Source: JAKSCF01 sp028279945 (lineage in GTDB: Bacteria; Bacillota; Clostridia; Peptostreptococcales; JAAYPU01). From it: a stretch of 36,090 nucleotides of DNA. Both the position numbers and the translations under genes were made by a program. Position 1 is the first letter of the stretch. Each line of letters begins with the position of its first letter. Under the pieces are notes generated by a model. The model had not been told where the DNA came from. It worked only from the letters and a program-made list of their open reading frames with translations, and ran no database searches. Shown here piece by piece: positions 7,228 through 14,378 of this stretch. Location: contig JANQMT010000007.1 of assembly GCA_028279945.1 (NCBI GenBank), positions 1 to 36,090 on the forward strand. Reading direction: 5' to 3'.

Positions 7228-7923
7228 ATGATAAAGCCAATTGCAAAAAAAAACCTATACAGAGAAGTATTTAATTATATTATAGAGCAGATAGCGAAGG
7301 GTGAGCTTTTGCAAGGAGAGCGATTAGCAGGAGAAATAGAACTGGCTGAGGCCTTCCAAGTAAGTAGAAATTCTGTTAGAGAGGCCCTTAAATCCCTTGA
7401 GGTTTTGGATATCGTCATATCCAAATCGGGCACCGGTACTGTCGTATCGGATACTGCATTAAGGAATATCAAATTTTTGACTATGATAACGCAGCTGGAT
7501 GATGACAATAGTATGTACGAGATGTGGGAGTCGAGACTGATCATAGAGCCTGAGCTCACGTATCGATCGATTCAGCGCGCAACTGAAAGTGATATCGTAA
7601 GGTTAGAAAAAATTGTGGACACATCTTTAGATGAATATGAAAAAGGTTCATATAAGTGGGGGTTAGGGAAACAATTTCATGATGAGATAGCAGCGATTTC
7701 TCAGAATACGCTGCTGCAAAATTTCCTCTATGCCACTGTCAGTGAGATAAATGCTGCTCGTGTTGATTATATTTTACACATGGATTATGATAGACTTTTA
7801 AAAGAAATCTATGATCATAAAAAAGTTGTAGAATGTTTTATGAATAAAGATGCCGAAGGTGGAAAGGCCATCATGAAAAATCATCTTGCAGAAGCGATGT
7901 CGCTGGTATATGGGAATGTTTGA
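7228..7923 (+). CDS. GntR-family regulator, FadR subfamily (FCD domain)
   Basis: From ATG 7228 the protein has 231 residues. The N-terminal winged helix (about 5-75) shows LAEAFQVSRNSVREALKSLE, the classic GntR recognition region. The C-terminal all-helical FCD domain carries metal-binding-type histidines in KQFHDEIAAIS, YDHKKVVE and MKNHLAEAMSL. An upstream in-frame ATG at 7210 exists, but GAGGAGGG at 7212-7219 fits the 7228 start and the predicted transcript begins at about 7210. It is divergent from the opine-dehydrogenase/symporter/enolase operon, with dyads over both promoters. It is therefore probably a ligand-released repressor of that operon and of itself. The inducer is likely the transported solute or its product (inference). 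Confidence 0.9.
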   Translation: MIKPIAKKNLYREVFNYIIEQIAKGELLQGERLAGEIELAEAFQVSRNSVREALKSLEVLDIVISKSGTGTVVSDTALRNIKFLTMITQLDDDNSMYEMWESRLIIEPELTYRSIQRATESDIVRLEKIVDTSLDEYEKGSYKWGLGKQFHDEIAAISQNTLLQNFLYATVSEINAARVDYILHMDYDRLLKEIYDHKKVVECFMNKDAEGGKAIMKNHLAEAMSLVYGNV

Positions 7924-7980
7924 GTTTCTGTAACATGATAAAATAGATGGTTGAATATAAAGTGAATTTTATTGCATATT

Positions 7981-8030
7981 TTTCTACTTGTAAACAAGTG
8001 GTTTTATATGAGATAATCTTCAAGTAGAAA
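7981..8030. repeat. Inverted repeat with alternative pairing, MutS2-like leader region
   Basis: TTTCTACTTG (7981-7990) and CAAGTAGAAA (8021-8030) are perfect 10-bp inverted arms. The left arm can instead pair locally as ACTTG-TAAA-CAAGT (7986-7999), so two exclusive hairpins are possible. It lies after the GntR stop codon and before the small ORF at 8080. It may be a weak terminator for the GntR gene or part of a structured leader. No U-tract follows. Confidence 0.4.
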
Positions 8031-8079
8031 TGAATGAGATGGATGGTATGCCATACTATATATTACCAATAGGAGATGA

Positions 8080-8142
8080 ATGAATATGTTAAATAATATG
8101 TTTAAAAAGGCAGAGCTGGTAGTTAAACGACTTAATAAATAA
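8080..8142 (+). CDS. Possible 18-20 residue leader peptide
   Basis: A short frame begins at ATG 8080 or 8086, behind AGGAG at 8071-8075, and encodes up to 20 residues ending in ELVVKRLNK. It is lysine-rich and lacks any family resemblance. Its last codons and its TAA stop lie inside the left arm of the perfect 19-bp inverted repeat at 8125-8201, the arrangement seen in leader-peptide attenuators. Expression is not shown. It could be a chance ORF. Confidence 0.35.
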   Translation: MNMLNNMFKKAELVVKRLNK

Positions 8143-8201
8143 GTGCGTTTAACTCAGATATTTTGTAAAGAAGAATACGTTCCTTATTTATTAAGTCGTT
8201 T
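8125..8201. repeat. Perfect 19-bp inverted repeat in the MutS2-like leader
   Basis: AAACGACTTAATAAATAAG (8125-8143) is the exact reverse complement of 8183-8201, with a 39-base loop. The 3' arm ends 38 bases before the TTG start at 8240. No run of T follows, so it is not a typical intrinsic terminator. The left arm overlaps the end of a tiny ORF. The rest of 7924-8239 holds the other inverted repeat and nothing else I could recognise. Confidence 0.7.
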
Positions 8202-8239
8202 GCTGTAGCATTCAGACTAATAAATAGGAGGAATTTAAA

Positions 8240-10153
8240 TTGAATAACAATACATTTGAAAAACTAGGTTATTATGAACTCAAAGAAAAAGTAAAAGAGT
8301 ATTGTATTAGTGGACTGGGAAAATTATTAATGGATCATCAAAAACCGCAAACGAATATGGTTATGGTGAGAAAAAGGCTGAAAGAAACAACTGAAGCCAA
8401 AAATATCATTAATAATTCTAATCATATTCCTTTTAATGGAATATCGGATATCAACCATTTAATCGATAAGATTACCAAAGGTGAAATACTGGATCCTGAT
8501 GAACTAACCAGGGTATCGGATTTTTTAAGAGGCTGTAGAGTGGTTAAGAAATTTATGAAGCAGCAGGAATTTTACGCGCCTACTTTAAGTGAATACGCAT
8601 TATCCCTTACAGAGTTTGAGGATATTGAAGTTGAAATTAATGATGCTATCAGAAATAACAGAGTAGATTCAAATGCCAGTAAGGAACTAGCAAAAACAAG
8701 AAGGCTGATCCTTAATGCAGAATCGAAGATTGAAGAAAAATTAGATAAATTCTTGTCGTCTTCAAATCATAAAAAATATATTCAAGAATTTTATGTAAGC
8801 AAAAGAAATGACAAATATGTTATTCCAATAAAAGCCACCTACAAGAATAATGTTGATGGCGTTATAGTAGATGTTTCACCAAAAGGGTCAACTGTTTTTA
8901 TGGAACCCTCTTCCGTATCCAAATTAAACAATGAGCTGATTCAATTAAGATATGAGGAAAAAGCTCAAGAGTATCAAGTGTTAGCTTATTTAACGGGTAT
9001 GGTGGTTGAAGCCGTAAAAGGTATTCATATTAATTTAGAGCTTATTGCAACTTATGATATGGTCTTTGCAAAGGCAAAGTACAGCATTGCTGTAAAGGGA
9101 ATAGAGCCTAAAGTAAATGATATTGGCTGCATTCATATCATAAATGGAAAACACCCTTTGTTAGAGGAATGTGTACCCTTGAACTTTAAGATCGGTAAAG
9201 ACAAAAGGACTTTGGTCATCACCGGACCAAATGCCGGGGGTAAAACCGTGGCTTTAAAAACAATCGGTATTATGACTTTAGCCATACAGCTGGGACTTCA
9301 TATTGAAGCAGATCCTGAATCTGAGCTATCGGTATTTGATCATATCTTTGTCGATATTGGAGACAATCAGAGTATTGAAAATGCCCTTAGCACCTTTTCT
9401 TCCCATATAAAAAATATTGCTCAAATTATTAACAAAGCAAACAATGCTTCTTTGATATTGTTTGATGAGATAGGGACAGGTACGGAACCCAATGAGGGGG
9501 CAAGCTTAGCCATTGCTATTTTAGAAGAACTTTACCATCAAGGAAGTATTACGGTGGCAACAACACACTATGCAGATATAAAAGAGTATGCCATGAAGCA
9601 TCCTGAATTTGAAAATGCCTATATGAAGTTTAACCCGGATACCTTAGAGCCGCTTTATCAGTTGGTAATAGGAGATTCCGGAGAGAGCAATGCTTTATGG
9701 ATTTCCAGAAAAATGGGATTAAAAGAATCTGTTTTAGGTAAAGCAAAATCCTATATCAACCATAAAGCGTATAACTATGCGGTGGTCAAGGAAAGTAAAA
9801 TCAAAAAAAACCTGGAGTCTTCAGAAGTATTAGAAGAAAAAGCAGAGGAAAAATTGGAGGTTGGCGACAAGGTGATGCTTCTTGATGATAAAAAAGAAGC
9901 CATAGTGTATAAAGAAAAAGATAAATATAACAATATTGAAGTCTTCGTTGAGAATGAATTCAAGACAATCCATATAAAAAGAGTGGAGCTTTTAATCAGA
10001 AAAGATCAGTTGTATCCACCGGGATATGACCTGGAATCTTTGTTTGTTTCTTTTGACAAAAGGAAATTAGAAAGAGATATTCAAAGAGGTTCTAAAAAAA
10101 CTATGAAGAAAATATATAAAGATATAAAGAATACTGAACAACAAAATAATTAG
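8240..10153 (+). CDS. MutS2-like ATPase lacking the Smr nuclease domain
   Basis: The 637-residue protein follows MutS2 from its N-terminal helices through the core and ATPase domains. The Walker A is TGPNAGGKT at about residue 330, followed by FVDIGDNQSIENALSTFSSH, the Walker B region LILFDEIGTGTEPNEGASLA and the ATTHYADIKEYA motif. Bacterial MutS2 is about 780 residues and ends in a Smr nuclease domain. Here the coiled-coil is shortened, a KOW-like segment is kept (about 535-585), and a basic tail of about 50 residues replaces Smr. MutS2 acts on stalled/collided ribosomes or recombination intermediates. Without Smr this paralogue can only remodel, not cut. The start is TTG at 8240 with AGGAGG at 8226-8231. 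The upstream leader is unusually structured. Confidence 0.85.
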   Translation: MNNNTFEKLGYYELKEKVKEYCISGLGKLLMDHQKPQTNMVMVRKRLKETTEAKNIINNSNHIPFNGISDINHLIDKITKGEILDPDELTRVSDFLRGCRVVKKFMKQQEFYAPTLSEYALSLTEFEDIEVEINDAIRNNRVDSNASKELAKTRRLILNAESKIEEKLDKFLSSSNHKKYIQEFYVSKRNDKYVIPIKATYKNNVDGVIVDVSPKGSTVFMEPSSVSKLNNELIQLRYEEKAQEYQVLAYLTGMVVEAVKGIHINLELIATYDMVFAKAKYSIAVKGIEPKVNDIGCIHIINGKHPLLEECVPLNFKIGKDKRTLVITGPNAGGKTVALKTIGIMTLAIQLGLHIEADPESELSVFDHIFVDIGDNQSIENALSTFSSHIKNIAQIINKANNASLILFDEIGTGTEPNEGASLAIAILEELYHQGSITVATTHYADIKEYAMKHPEFENAYMKFNPDTLEPLYQLVIGDSGESNALWISRKMGLKESVLGKAKSYINHKAYNYAVVKESKIKKNLESSEVLEEKAEEKLEVGDKVMLLDDKKEAIVYKEKDKYNNIEVFVENEFKTIHIKRVELLIRKDQLYPPGYDLESLFVSFDKRKLERDIQRGSKKTMKKIYKDIKNTEQQNN

Positions 10154-10199
10154 TAAGAAGAGCTGTTGGATATTTGACGCATTCAATAGCTCTTACTAA
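10150..10199 (+). terminator. Hairpin after the MutS2-like gene
   Basis: TTAGTAAG (10150-10157) pairs with CTTACTAA (10192-10199), and AGAGCTGTTG next to it pairs with CAATAGCTCT, with a small bulge. It begins at the stop codon. There is no good T-run, so it is a moderate terminator call. The remaining bases to 10267 show no gene. Confidence 0.45.
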
Positions 10200-10270
10200 T
10201 CCTTATTCGTAAAGTGTTAATGGATAAAAGGATAATGGGTTGGTGCTTAAAATAATGTTATCAATGAAAT

Positions 10271-10293
10271 ATACAATTTATTGAATATTGTAT
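10271..10293. promoter_or_regulatory. YhfZ-type operator copy 1 (before yqeB)
   Basis: ATACAAT (10271-10277) and ATTGTAT (10287-10293) are inverted arms around a 9-base centre. With flanks, 27 bases (10268-10294) are identical to 13174-13200 in front of the YhfZ-type regulator, far beyond chance in an intergenic region. It should be the operator of that regulator (inference). Confidence 0.75.
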
Positions 10294-10370
10294 GCAGGGT
10301 TATTTTAAGTGTTTCAAGAATATATCGTTTCTTTTTAAGATCAGCGGATAGTAAAATAGGGGTGATGAAG

Positions 10371-11183
10371 ATGTTTGAGGAGGTAAAGGTGATTGTTAAG
10401 GGTGGTGGAGACTTAGCCACGGCAGTCGCTCACAAGTTGTTTCATGCAGGATTTTCCGTCATTATAACTGAGCTTGAAAAACCTAGGATGGTCAGACGTC
10501 TTGTCTCCTTTGCAAATTCCATTTATGAAGGAGAATGGACTGTTGAAGGGGTTACTGCCGTATTAGCCGATGGTGCTGAAGAAGTGAATAAGGTTCTGAA
10601 AATGGGTAAAATTCCTTTGGTCATCGATCCAAGCTGTGAGATCAGAAAGGATATTTTACCCACGGTGATTGTGGACGCAACTTTAGCCAAGAAGAACTGT
10701 GGCACAACATTAGAAGATGCGCCTATTGTCATAGGGTTGGGACCAGGATTTACGGCAGGAAAGAATGCTCACGGCATTATTGAAACAAAAAGAGGTCACC
10801 ATTTAGGAAGAATCTTTTATAAAGGAACGGCTGAACCTAATACAGGTGTCCCAGGAAACATTGGGGGCTTTACAAAAGAAAGGGTTTTTAGAGCACCATG
10901 TAAAGGCATCGTTAAAAACCATTTGGAGATTGGTGCCCCTGTACGGACAGGACAAATTCTCTGTTGGGTGAATGGATGCAGCGTAGCTGCGGGAATCAGT
11001 GGTATTGTACGGGGATTGATCCATGACGGATTGATGGTGAAGGAAAATGAGAAACTAGGGGATATCGATCCTAGAGGGGAAAAGGAATATTGCTGCACAA
11101 TTAGTGATAAAGGAAGAAATGTTGCAGGGGGCGTATTAGAGGCAGTTTTATATTTATTGCAGAAAAAGAATTTAAGAATTTAG
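10371..11183 (+). CDS. yqeB: YqeB / EF2563-family selenium-dependent molybdenum hydroxylase accessory protein
   Basis: From ATG 10371 (AGGGG at 10358-10362) the protein has 270 residues, the usual length for the EF2563 family. It opens with a Rossmann-like VIVKGGGDLATAVAHKLFHAGF, close to the XdhC/YqeB dinucleotide-binding fold. It continues with PLVIDPSCE, ATLAKKNCGTT and GLGPGFTAGKNAHGIIETKR, all typical of the family. Genes of this family mark genomes with labile-selenium molybdenum hydroxylases and are thought to help mature or insert the selenium/molybdenum cofactor. A longer frame back to 10281 would run into the operator dyad and lacks a ribosome site. It leads an operon with a molybdopterin-binding protein and yqeC. 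Confidence 0.88.
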   Translation: MFEEVKVIVKGGGDLATAVAHKLFHAGFSVIITELEKPRMVRRLVSFANSIYEGEWTVEGVTAVLADGAEEVNKVLKMGKIPLVIDPSCEIRKDILPTVIVDATLAKKNCGTTLEDAPIVIGLGPGFTAGKNAHGIIETKRGHHLGRIFYKGTAEPNTGVPGNIGGFTKERVFRAPCKGIVKNHLEIGAPVRTGQILCWVNGCSVAAGISGIVRGLIHDGLMVKENEKLGDIDPRGEKEYCCTISDKGRNVAGGVLEAVLYLLQKKNLRI

Positions 11184-11254
11184 AATAAATACATAGATCT
11201 CCCAAAAGGATTATCGACTTATTGCAGGATTGAGAGGAAGGATGGAGAGATAAA

Positions 11255-12265
11255 ATGAAAAAAGTTAGGGTCGAAGAAGCGTTAGGGATGGTGTTAGCAC
11301 ATGATTTGACCAAAATTGTCCCGGGAAAATTTAAAGGGGCTGCTTTTAAGAAAGGTCATGTTATAAAAAAAGAGGATGTGGAAGAATTAAAGGATATGGG
11401 GAAAAACCATATCTATATTATAGAATTAAGTGATAAAGACCTTCATGAAGATGAATCTGCTTTAAGAATTGGTAAAACTGCAGCAGGAGCAGGCACTTAT
11501 CTGGAAGGCCCCGCCGAAGGGAAAATAACCATTAAGGCACAGCATAATGGTTTATTAAAGGTGAATGTAGAAGCTTTGACCACCTTAAATGATACCGATG
11601 AAGTGATTTTTGCCACACTCCATAACAATTCTTTGGTAAAAAAGAATCAAGTTATTGCCGGAACCAGAATTATTCCTTTGACCATTAAAAGAAAGAAAAT
11701 AGAAGAGGTTTGCAATCAGCTTCATAAAATCGTTTCTGTAAAGCCGTTAAAATCTATGCAGGTTGGAATGGTTGTAACGGGAACAGAAGTATATAACGGA
11801 AGAATTACGGATAAATTTGGTCCAATACTGGAGGCTAAAGTGAATCAATACGGTGGAAAGCTCATAGGCATACGGTATGCCCCAGATGATGTCAAGAAGA
11901 TTGAAGAAGCCATTCACCGTCTCATAGATGACGGGGCTCAAATTGTTCTTACCTCCGGAGGCATGTCTGTAGATGCAGATGATGTTACGCCCTCTGCAAT
12001 CAGAAAAGTCTGTTCAAATGTGATTACTTACGGCTCCCCTGTATTACCCGGTGCTATGTTCATGCTTGCATACAGTGATTGCACAACCATATTAGGCGTA
12101 CCCGCCTGTGGTATGTATCATAAAATTACAGTAGTCGATTTAGTGTTCCCAAGGATATTGGCAGGAGAGACATTATCCAAAAAAGATATTGCTCAGATGG
12201 GACACGGCGGCTTGTGCATGAACTGTGAATTTTGTCACTTTCCCATTTGTCCCTTGGGTAAGTAG
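11255..12265 (+). CDS. Molybdopterin-binding protein (MoeA/MoCF type) of the Se-hydroxylase cluster
   Basis: The 336-residue protein has a MoeA/MogA-like molybdopterin-binding domain at about 165-300: VGMVVTGTEVYNGRITDKFG, followed by IVLTSGGMSVDADDVTPSAIR, corresponding to the family's GGxSxGxxD loop. The N-terminal 150 residues look like a MoeA-type region, and the whole is shorter than MoeA (about 400). The C-terminus ends in a compact cysteine cluster CMNCEFCHFPICPLGK, suggesting a metal or selenium/sulfur ligand site. It lies between yqeB and yqeC, 71 bp and 23 bp away. A role in delivering or modifying the molybdenum cofactor of the downstream hydroxylase is likely. It could instead be an incomplete MoeA paralogue. 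Confidence 0.82.
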   Translation: MKKVRVEEALGMVLAHDLTKIVPGKFKGAAFKKGHVIKKEDVEELKDMGKNHIYIIELSDKDLHEDESALRIGKTAAGAGTYLEGPAEGKITIKAQHNGLLKVNVEALTTLNDTDEVIFATLHNNSLVKKNQVIAGTRIIPLTIKRKKIEEVCNQLHKIVSVKPLKSMQVGMVVTGTEVYNGRITDKFGPILEAKVNQYGGKLIGIRYAPDDVKKIEEAIHRLIDDGAQIVLTSGGMSVDADDVTPSAIRKVCSNVITYGSPVLPGAMFMLAYSDCTTILGVPACGMYHKITVVDLVFPRILAGETLSKKDIAQMGHGGLCMNCEFCHFPICPLGK

Positions 12266-12288
12266 AAGAAATTGAAGTGGTGGAAAAG

Positions 12289-13053
12289 ATGAAGTTGTTA
12301 AAGGTTTTACAGGTGAAGGAAAAGGAATTGATTTGCCTTGTTGGAGGTGGTGGAAAAACGACAACCATGTACGCATTGGCAAAAGCTTTAAGTTTGCAAG
12401 GACAAAATGTAGGGATTTCTACTACGACATCCATATTCTATCCGGATAAAGGAGAGGTGGATAGATTTATCTTAAAAGAGAATACAGAGAAATTGCATAG
12501 AGTGCTTTATTCAAAAGTCAAAAACAATAAAATCATTGGCTTTGGTGCAAACATCACACCGGAAAGAAAGGTCAAAGGAATAGACGGACAAGAGATAGAT
12601 CAGATCTATAAAATGGGATATTTTGATTATCTCATTATTGAAGGAGACGGTGCAAAAGGGAAACCCTTAAAAGCGCCTGCCGAACATGAGCCGGTTATTC
12701 CGTCCCTAACCACCATGGTGCTGATGGTCATAGGAATAGACGGTCACGGTGTTATATTGAATGAAGAAAATGTTCATAGGCCTCATCTCATTTCGAAAAT
12801 TACAGGGATACCACTGGGAGAAGCTTTAACCTCTGTCGGGATTGCAACTCTGGTTAAAAACAATAAGGGCTTAATGAAGGCCATTCCTTCCAATGCTAGG
12901 ATATTTTTGTTAATCAATAAAGTGGATTCCCAGGAACGTTATAGGCTTGCTGCAAAAATTGCCCAAGATGTACTAAAGAAAGACGATAGCAGAATCGAAA
13001 GGATTTTGTTGTGTAATATGCTGACAGAGGAGCAGGTTTTAGAAGTATATTGA
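12289..13053 (+). CDS. yqeC: YqeC, selenium-dependent hydroxylase accessory protein
   Basis: From ATG 12289 the protein has 254 residues; in-frame GTG codons at 12277 and 12280 are possible alternative starts. It begins with a P-loop, CLVGGGGKTTTMYALAKALS, followed by GISTTTSIFYP and the acidic/glycine stretch LIIEGDGAKGKPLKAPAEHEP. A later LLINKVDSQERYR resembles an NKxD guanine-type motif. This matches the YqeC family, which occurs with yqeB in genomes that use selenium in molybdenum hydroxylases. Its exact activity is not settled; a nucleotide-dependent step in selenium cofactor formation is proposed. It ends the three-gene accessory operon, 157 bp before the regulator gene. Confidence 0.88.
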   Translation: MKLLKVLQVKEKELICLVGGGGKTTTMYALAKALSLQGQNVGISTTTSIFYPDKGEVDRFILKENTEKLHRVLYSKVKNNKIIGFGANITPERKVKGIDGQEIDQIYKMGYFDYLIIEGDGAKGKPLKAPAEHEPVIPSLTTMVLMVIGIDGHGVILNEENVHRPHLISKITGIPLGEALTSVGIATLVKNNKGLMKAIPSNARIFLLINKVDSQERYRLAAKIAQDVLKKDDSRIERILLCNMLTEEQVLEVY

Positions 13054-13176
13054 TTTAGTGAAAAATAAGAGTCCAATAATAAAAATTCAAAAAAATACTT
13101 GTAAACTCTATGATCATTGAGTTAAAATTAGAATTGTAAGAAAGAAGCTGACGCAGATAAAAAATTTTTTAATAAT

Positions 13177-13199
13177 ATACAATTTATTGAATATTGTAT
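13177..13199. promoter_or_regulatory. YhfZ-type operator copy 2 (before yhfZ)
   Basis: The same dyad as at 10271-10293, ATACAAT-N9-ATTGTAT, with 27 identical bases including flanks (13174-13200). It ends directly before the GGAGGT ribosome site of the regulator gene. A bound regulator would block its own transcription or translation start region. Confidence 0.75.
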
Positions 13200-13209
13200 G
13201 GAGGTCCTG

Positions 13210-14127
13210 ATGTCAATCAAAGAATATGTTCGAAATAAACACACCTATATTACCAGCAGACTTGCAAGAATGTTTTTAATATCTAAAGAAGGAGACAGTA
13301 TTCCAACGATTAATGATCTCACACAAATATTTAGCGTAGGAAGCGGTACCGTTCAAAATGCAATTCAGCAATTGAAGCGAGAAGCCGCGGTTGAAATAGA
13401 AACCAGGGGATTTTTAGGAAGCTATATTACAAAATTAGACTATAGAAAGCTATGGGAATTAAGTGATTTTGGGGTTCTATTAGGGTTATGTCCCTTAGCT
13501 ACAAATGCTAAGATTCCAGGAATTGCAGACGGTATACATAAATGTTTTGCTATGTTGGACATTCACATTCATATCGCATTTATGCCTGGCTCTATCAACA
13601 GAATAGACACTTTGATTAATGAAAAAAGTGATTTTGTAGTGATGTCGGAACTGGCATATCTACAAGCAAAAAAAGAGCAGGAACCAATAGAGAAAGTTCT
13701 TGATTTAGGAGAAAGAACATATGCACATAACGAGGAATTTGCGCTATTGGTTTTGAAAAAAAAATATCCTAAAAATCTGCCTTCTAATTGTGTGGTGGGT
13801 ATCAATAAATATTCCTATGACGACATGACTTTAATGGAGAATTTATCTGAGGAAATAGATATTCAAATTATTTGTAAAGAAAGCTTTGAACTGATGAATG
13901 GTTTAAAAGCTGAAGAAATGGATGCCATAGTGGTGCATACCAGTGAAAATGATATTGATGAGAAAGAATTTCAACTATACCCTTTAACCCAATTCCAAAG
14001 TATTGGTGATATGATTAAAAAAGCTGAAAATGCGGTGGTAGTGGTTAGAGATGACAATAATGAATTACGGAAAATCCTTGCTAGAAGAATTAACCCCAGA
14101 ATGATACATGATGTACAAAATATTTAG
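13210..14127 (+). CDS. yhfZ: YhfZ-family GntR-like transcriptional regulator
   Basis: ATG 13210 follows GGAGGT (13200-13205) and gives 305 residues. The first ATG of the open frame, at 13198, overlaps the operator. The N-terminal winged helix (about 1-75) includes IPTINDLTQIFSVGSGTVQNAI and EIETRGFLGSYI, as in E. coli YhfZ. The C-terminal part is the YhfZ ligand-sensing domain, of periplasmic-binding-protein-like fold, with the SDFGVLLGLCPLATNAKIPG and FALLVLKKKY segments. The 27-bp repeat before this gene also stands before yqeB, and a diverged copy stands before the symporter. It is therefore the likely regulator of the whole hydroxylase locus, probably responding to the hydroxylase substrate. 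Activator or repressor is not determinable here. Confidence 0.85.
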   Translation: MSIKEYVRNKHTYITSRLARMFLISKEGDSIPTINDLTQIFSVGSGTVQNAIQQLKREAAVEIETRGFLGSYITKLDYRKLWELSDFGVLLGLCPLATNAKIPGIADGIHKCFAMLDIHIHIAFMPGSINRIDTLINEKSDFVVMSELAYLQAKKEQEPIEKVLDLGERTYAHNEEFALLVLKKKYPKNLPSNCVVGINKYSYDDMTLMENLSEEIDIQIICKESFELMNGLKAEEMDAIVVHTSENDIDEKEFQLYPLTQFQSIGDMIKKAENAVVVVRDDNNELRKILARRINPRMIHDVQNI

Positions 14128-14173
14128 ATTAATGGAGCATAACCAAAATCGATATTTATAAAAGCCATCAAAG

Positions 14174-14194
14174 TACAATATACAGAAAACTGTA
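14174..14194. promoter_or_regulatory. Diverged YhfZ-type operator copy 3 (before the symporter)
   Basis: TACAAT at 14174-14179 and TGTA at 14191-14194 align with the 21-base core of copies 1 and 2 at 16 of 21 positions without gaps. An overlapping perfect dyad, TACAG-AAAA-CTGTA, lies at 14181-14194. It sits in the 251-bp gap before the symporter/hydroxylase operon. The rest of that gap holds only a ribosome-site-like AAAGGAGGTGA at 14302-14312 with a possible 12-codon ORF. Confidence 0.5.
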
Positions 14195-14378
14195 AATTAT
14201 TAAGCCTTAGATGAAGTGGATGGAAATTACAGATTACTGCTGTATTTTGAAGGGTTTTATAATTTTCAATTTATTATTTTTCAAATGGGCTTAAATTTTC
14301 AAAAGGAGGTGATTGGATATTTGCAAGTTGGCAAAATGTCCATAGGTCGAAAAAAGTAAATAAGAAAAGGGTGATACA

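Noticed and set aside
14313..14358. Possible short ORFs (TTG 14313 or TTG 14320) after AAAGGAGGTGA before the symporter
   Set aside because: Start codons are TTG with poor or variable spacing, and the peptides (10-12 residues) have no support beyond the ribosome-site-like sequence. Kept only as a note.
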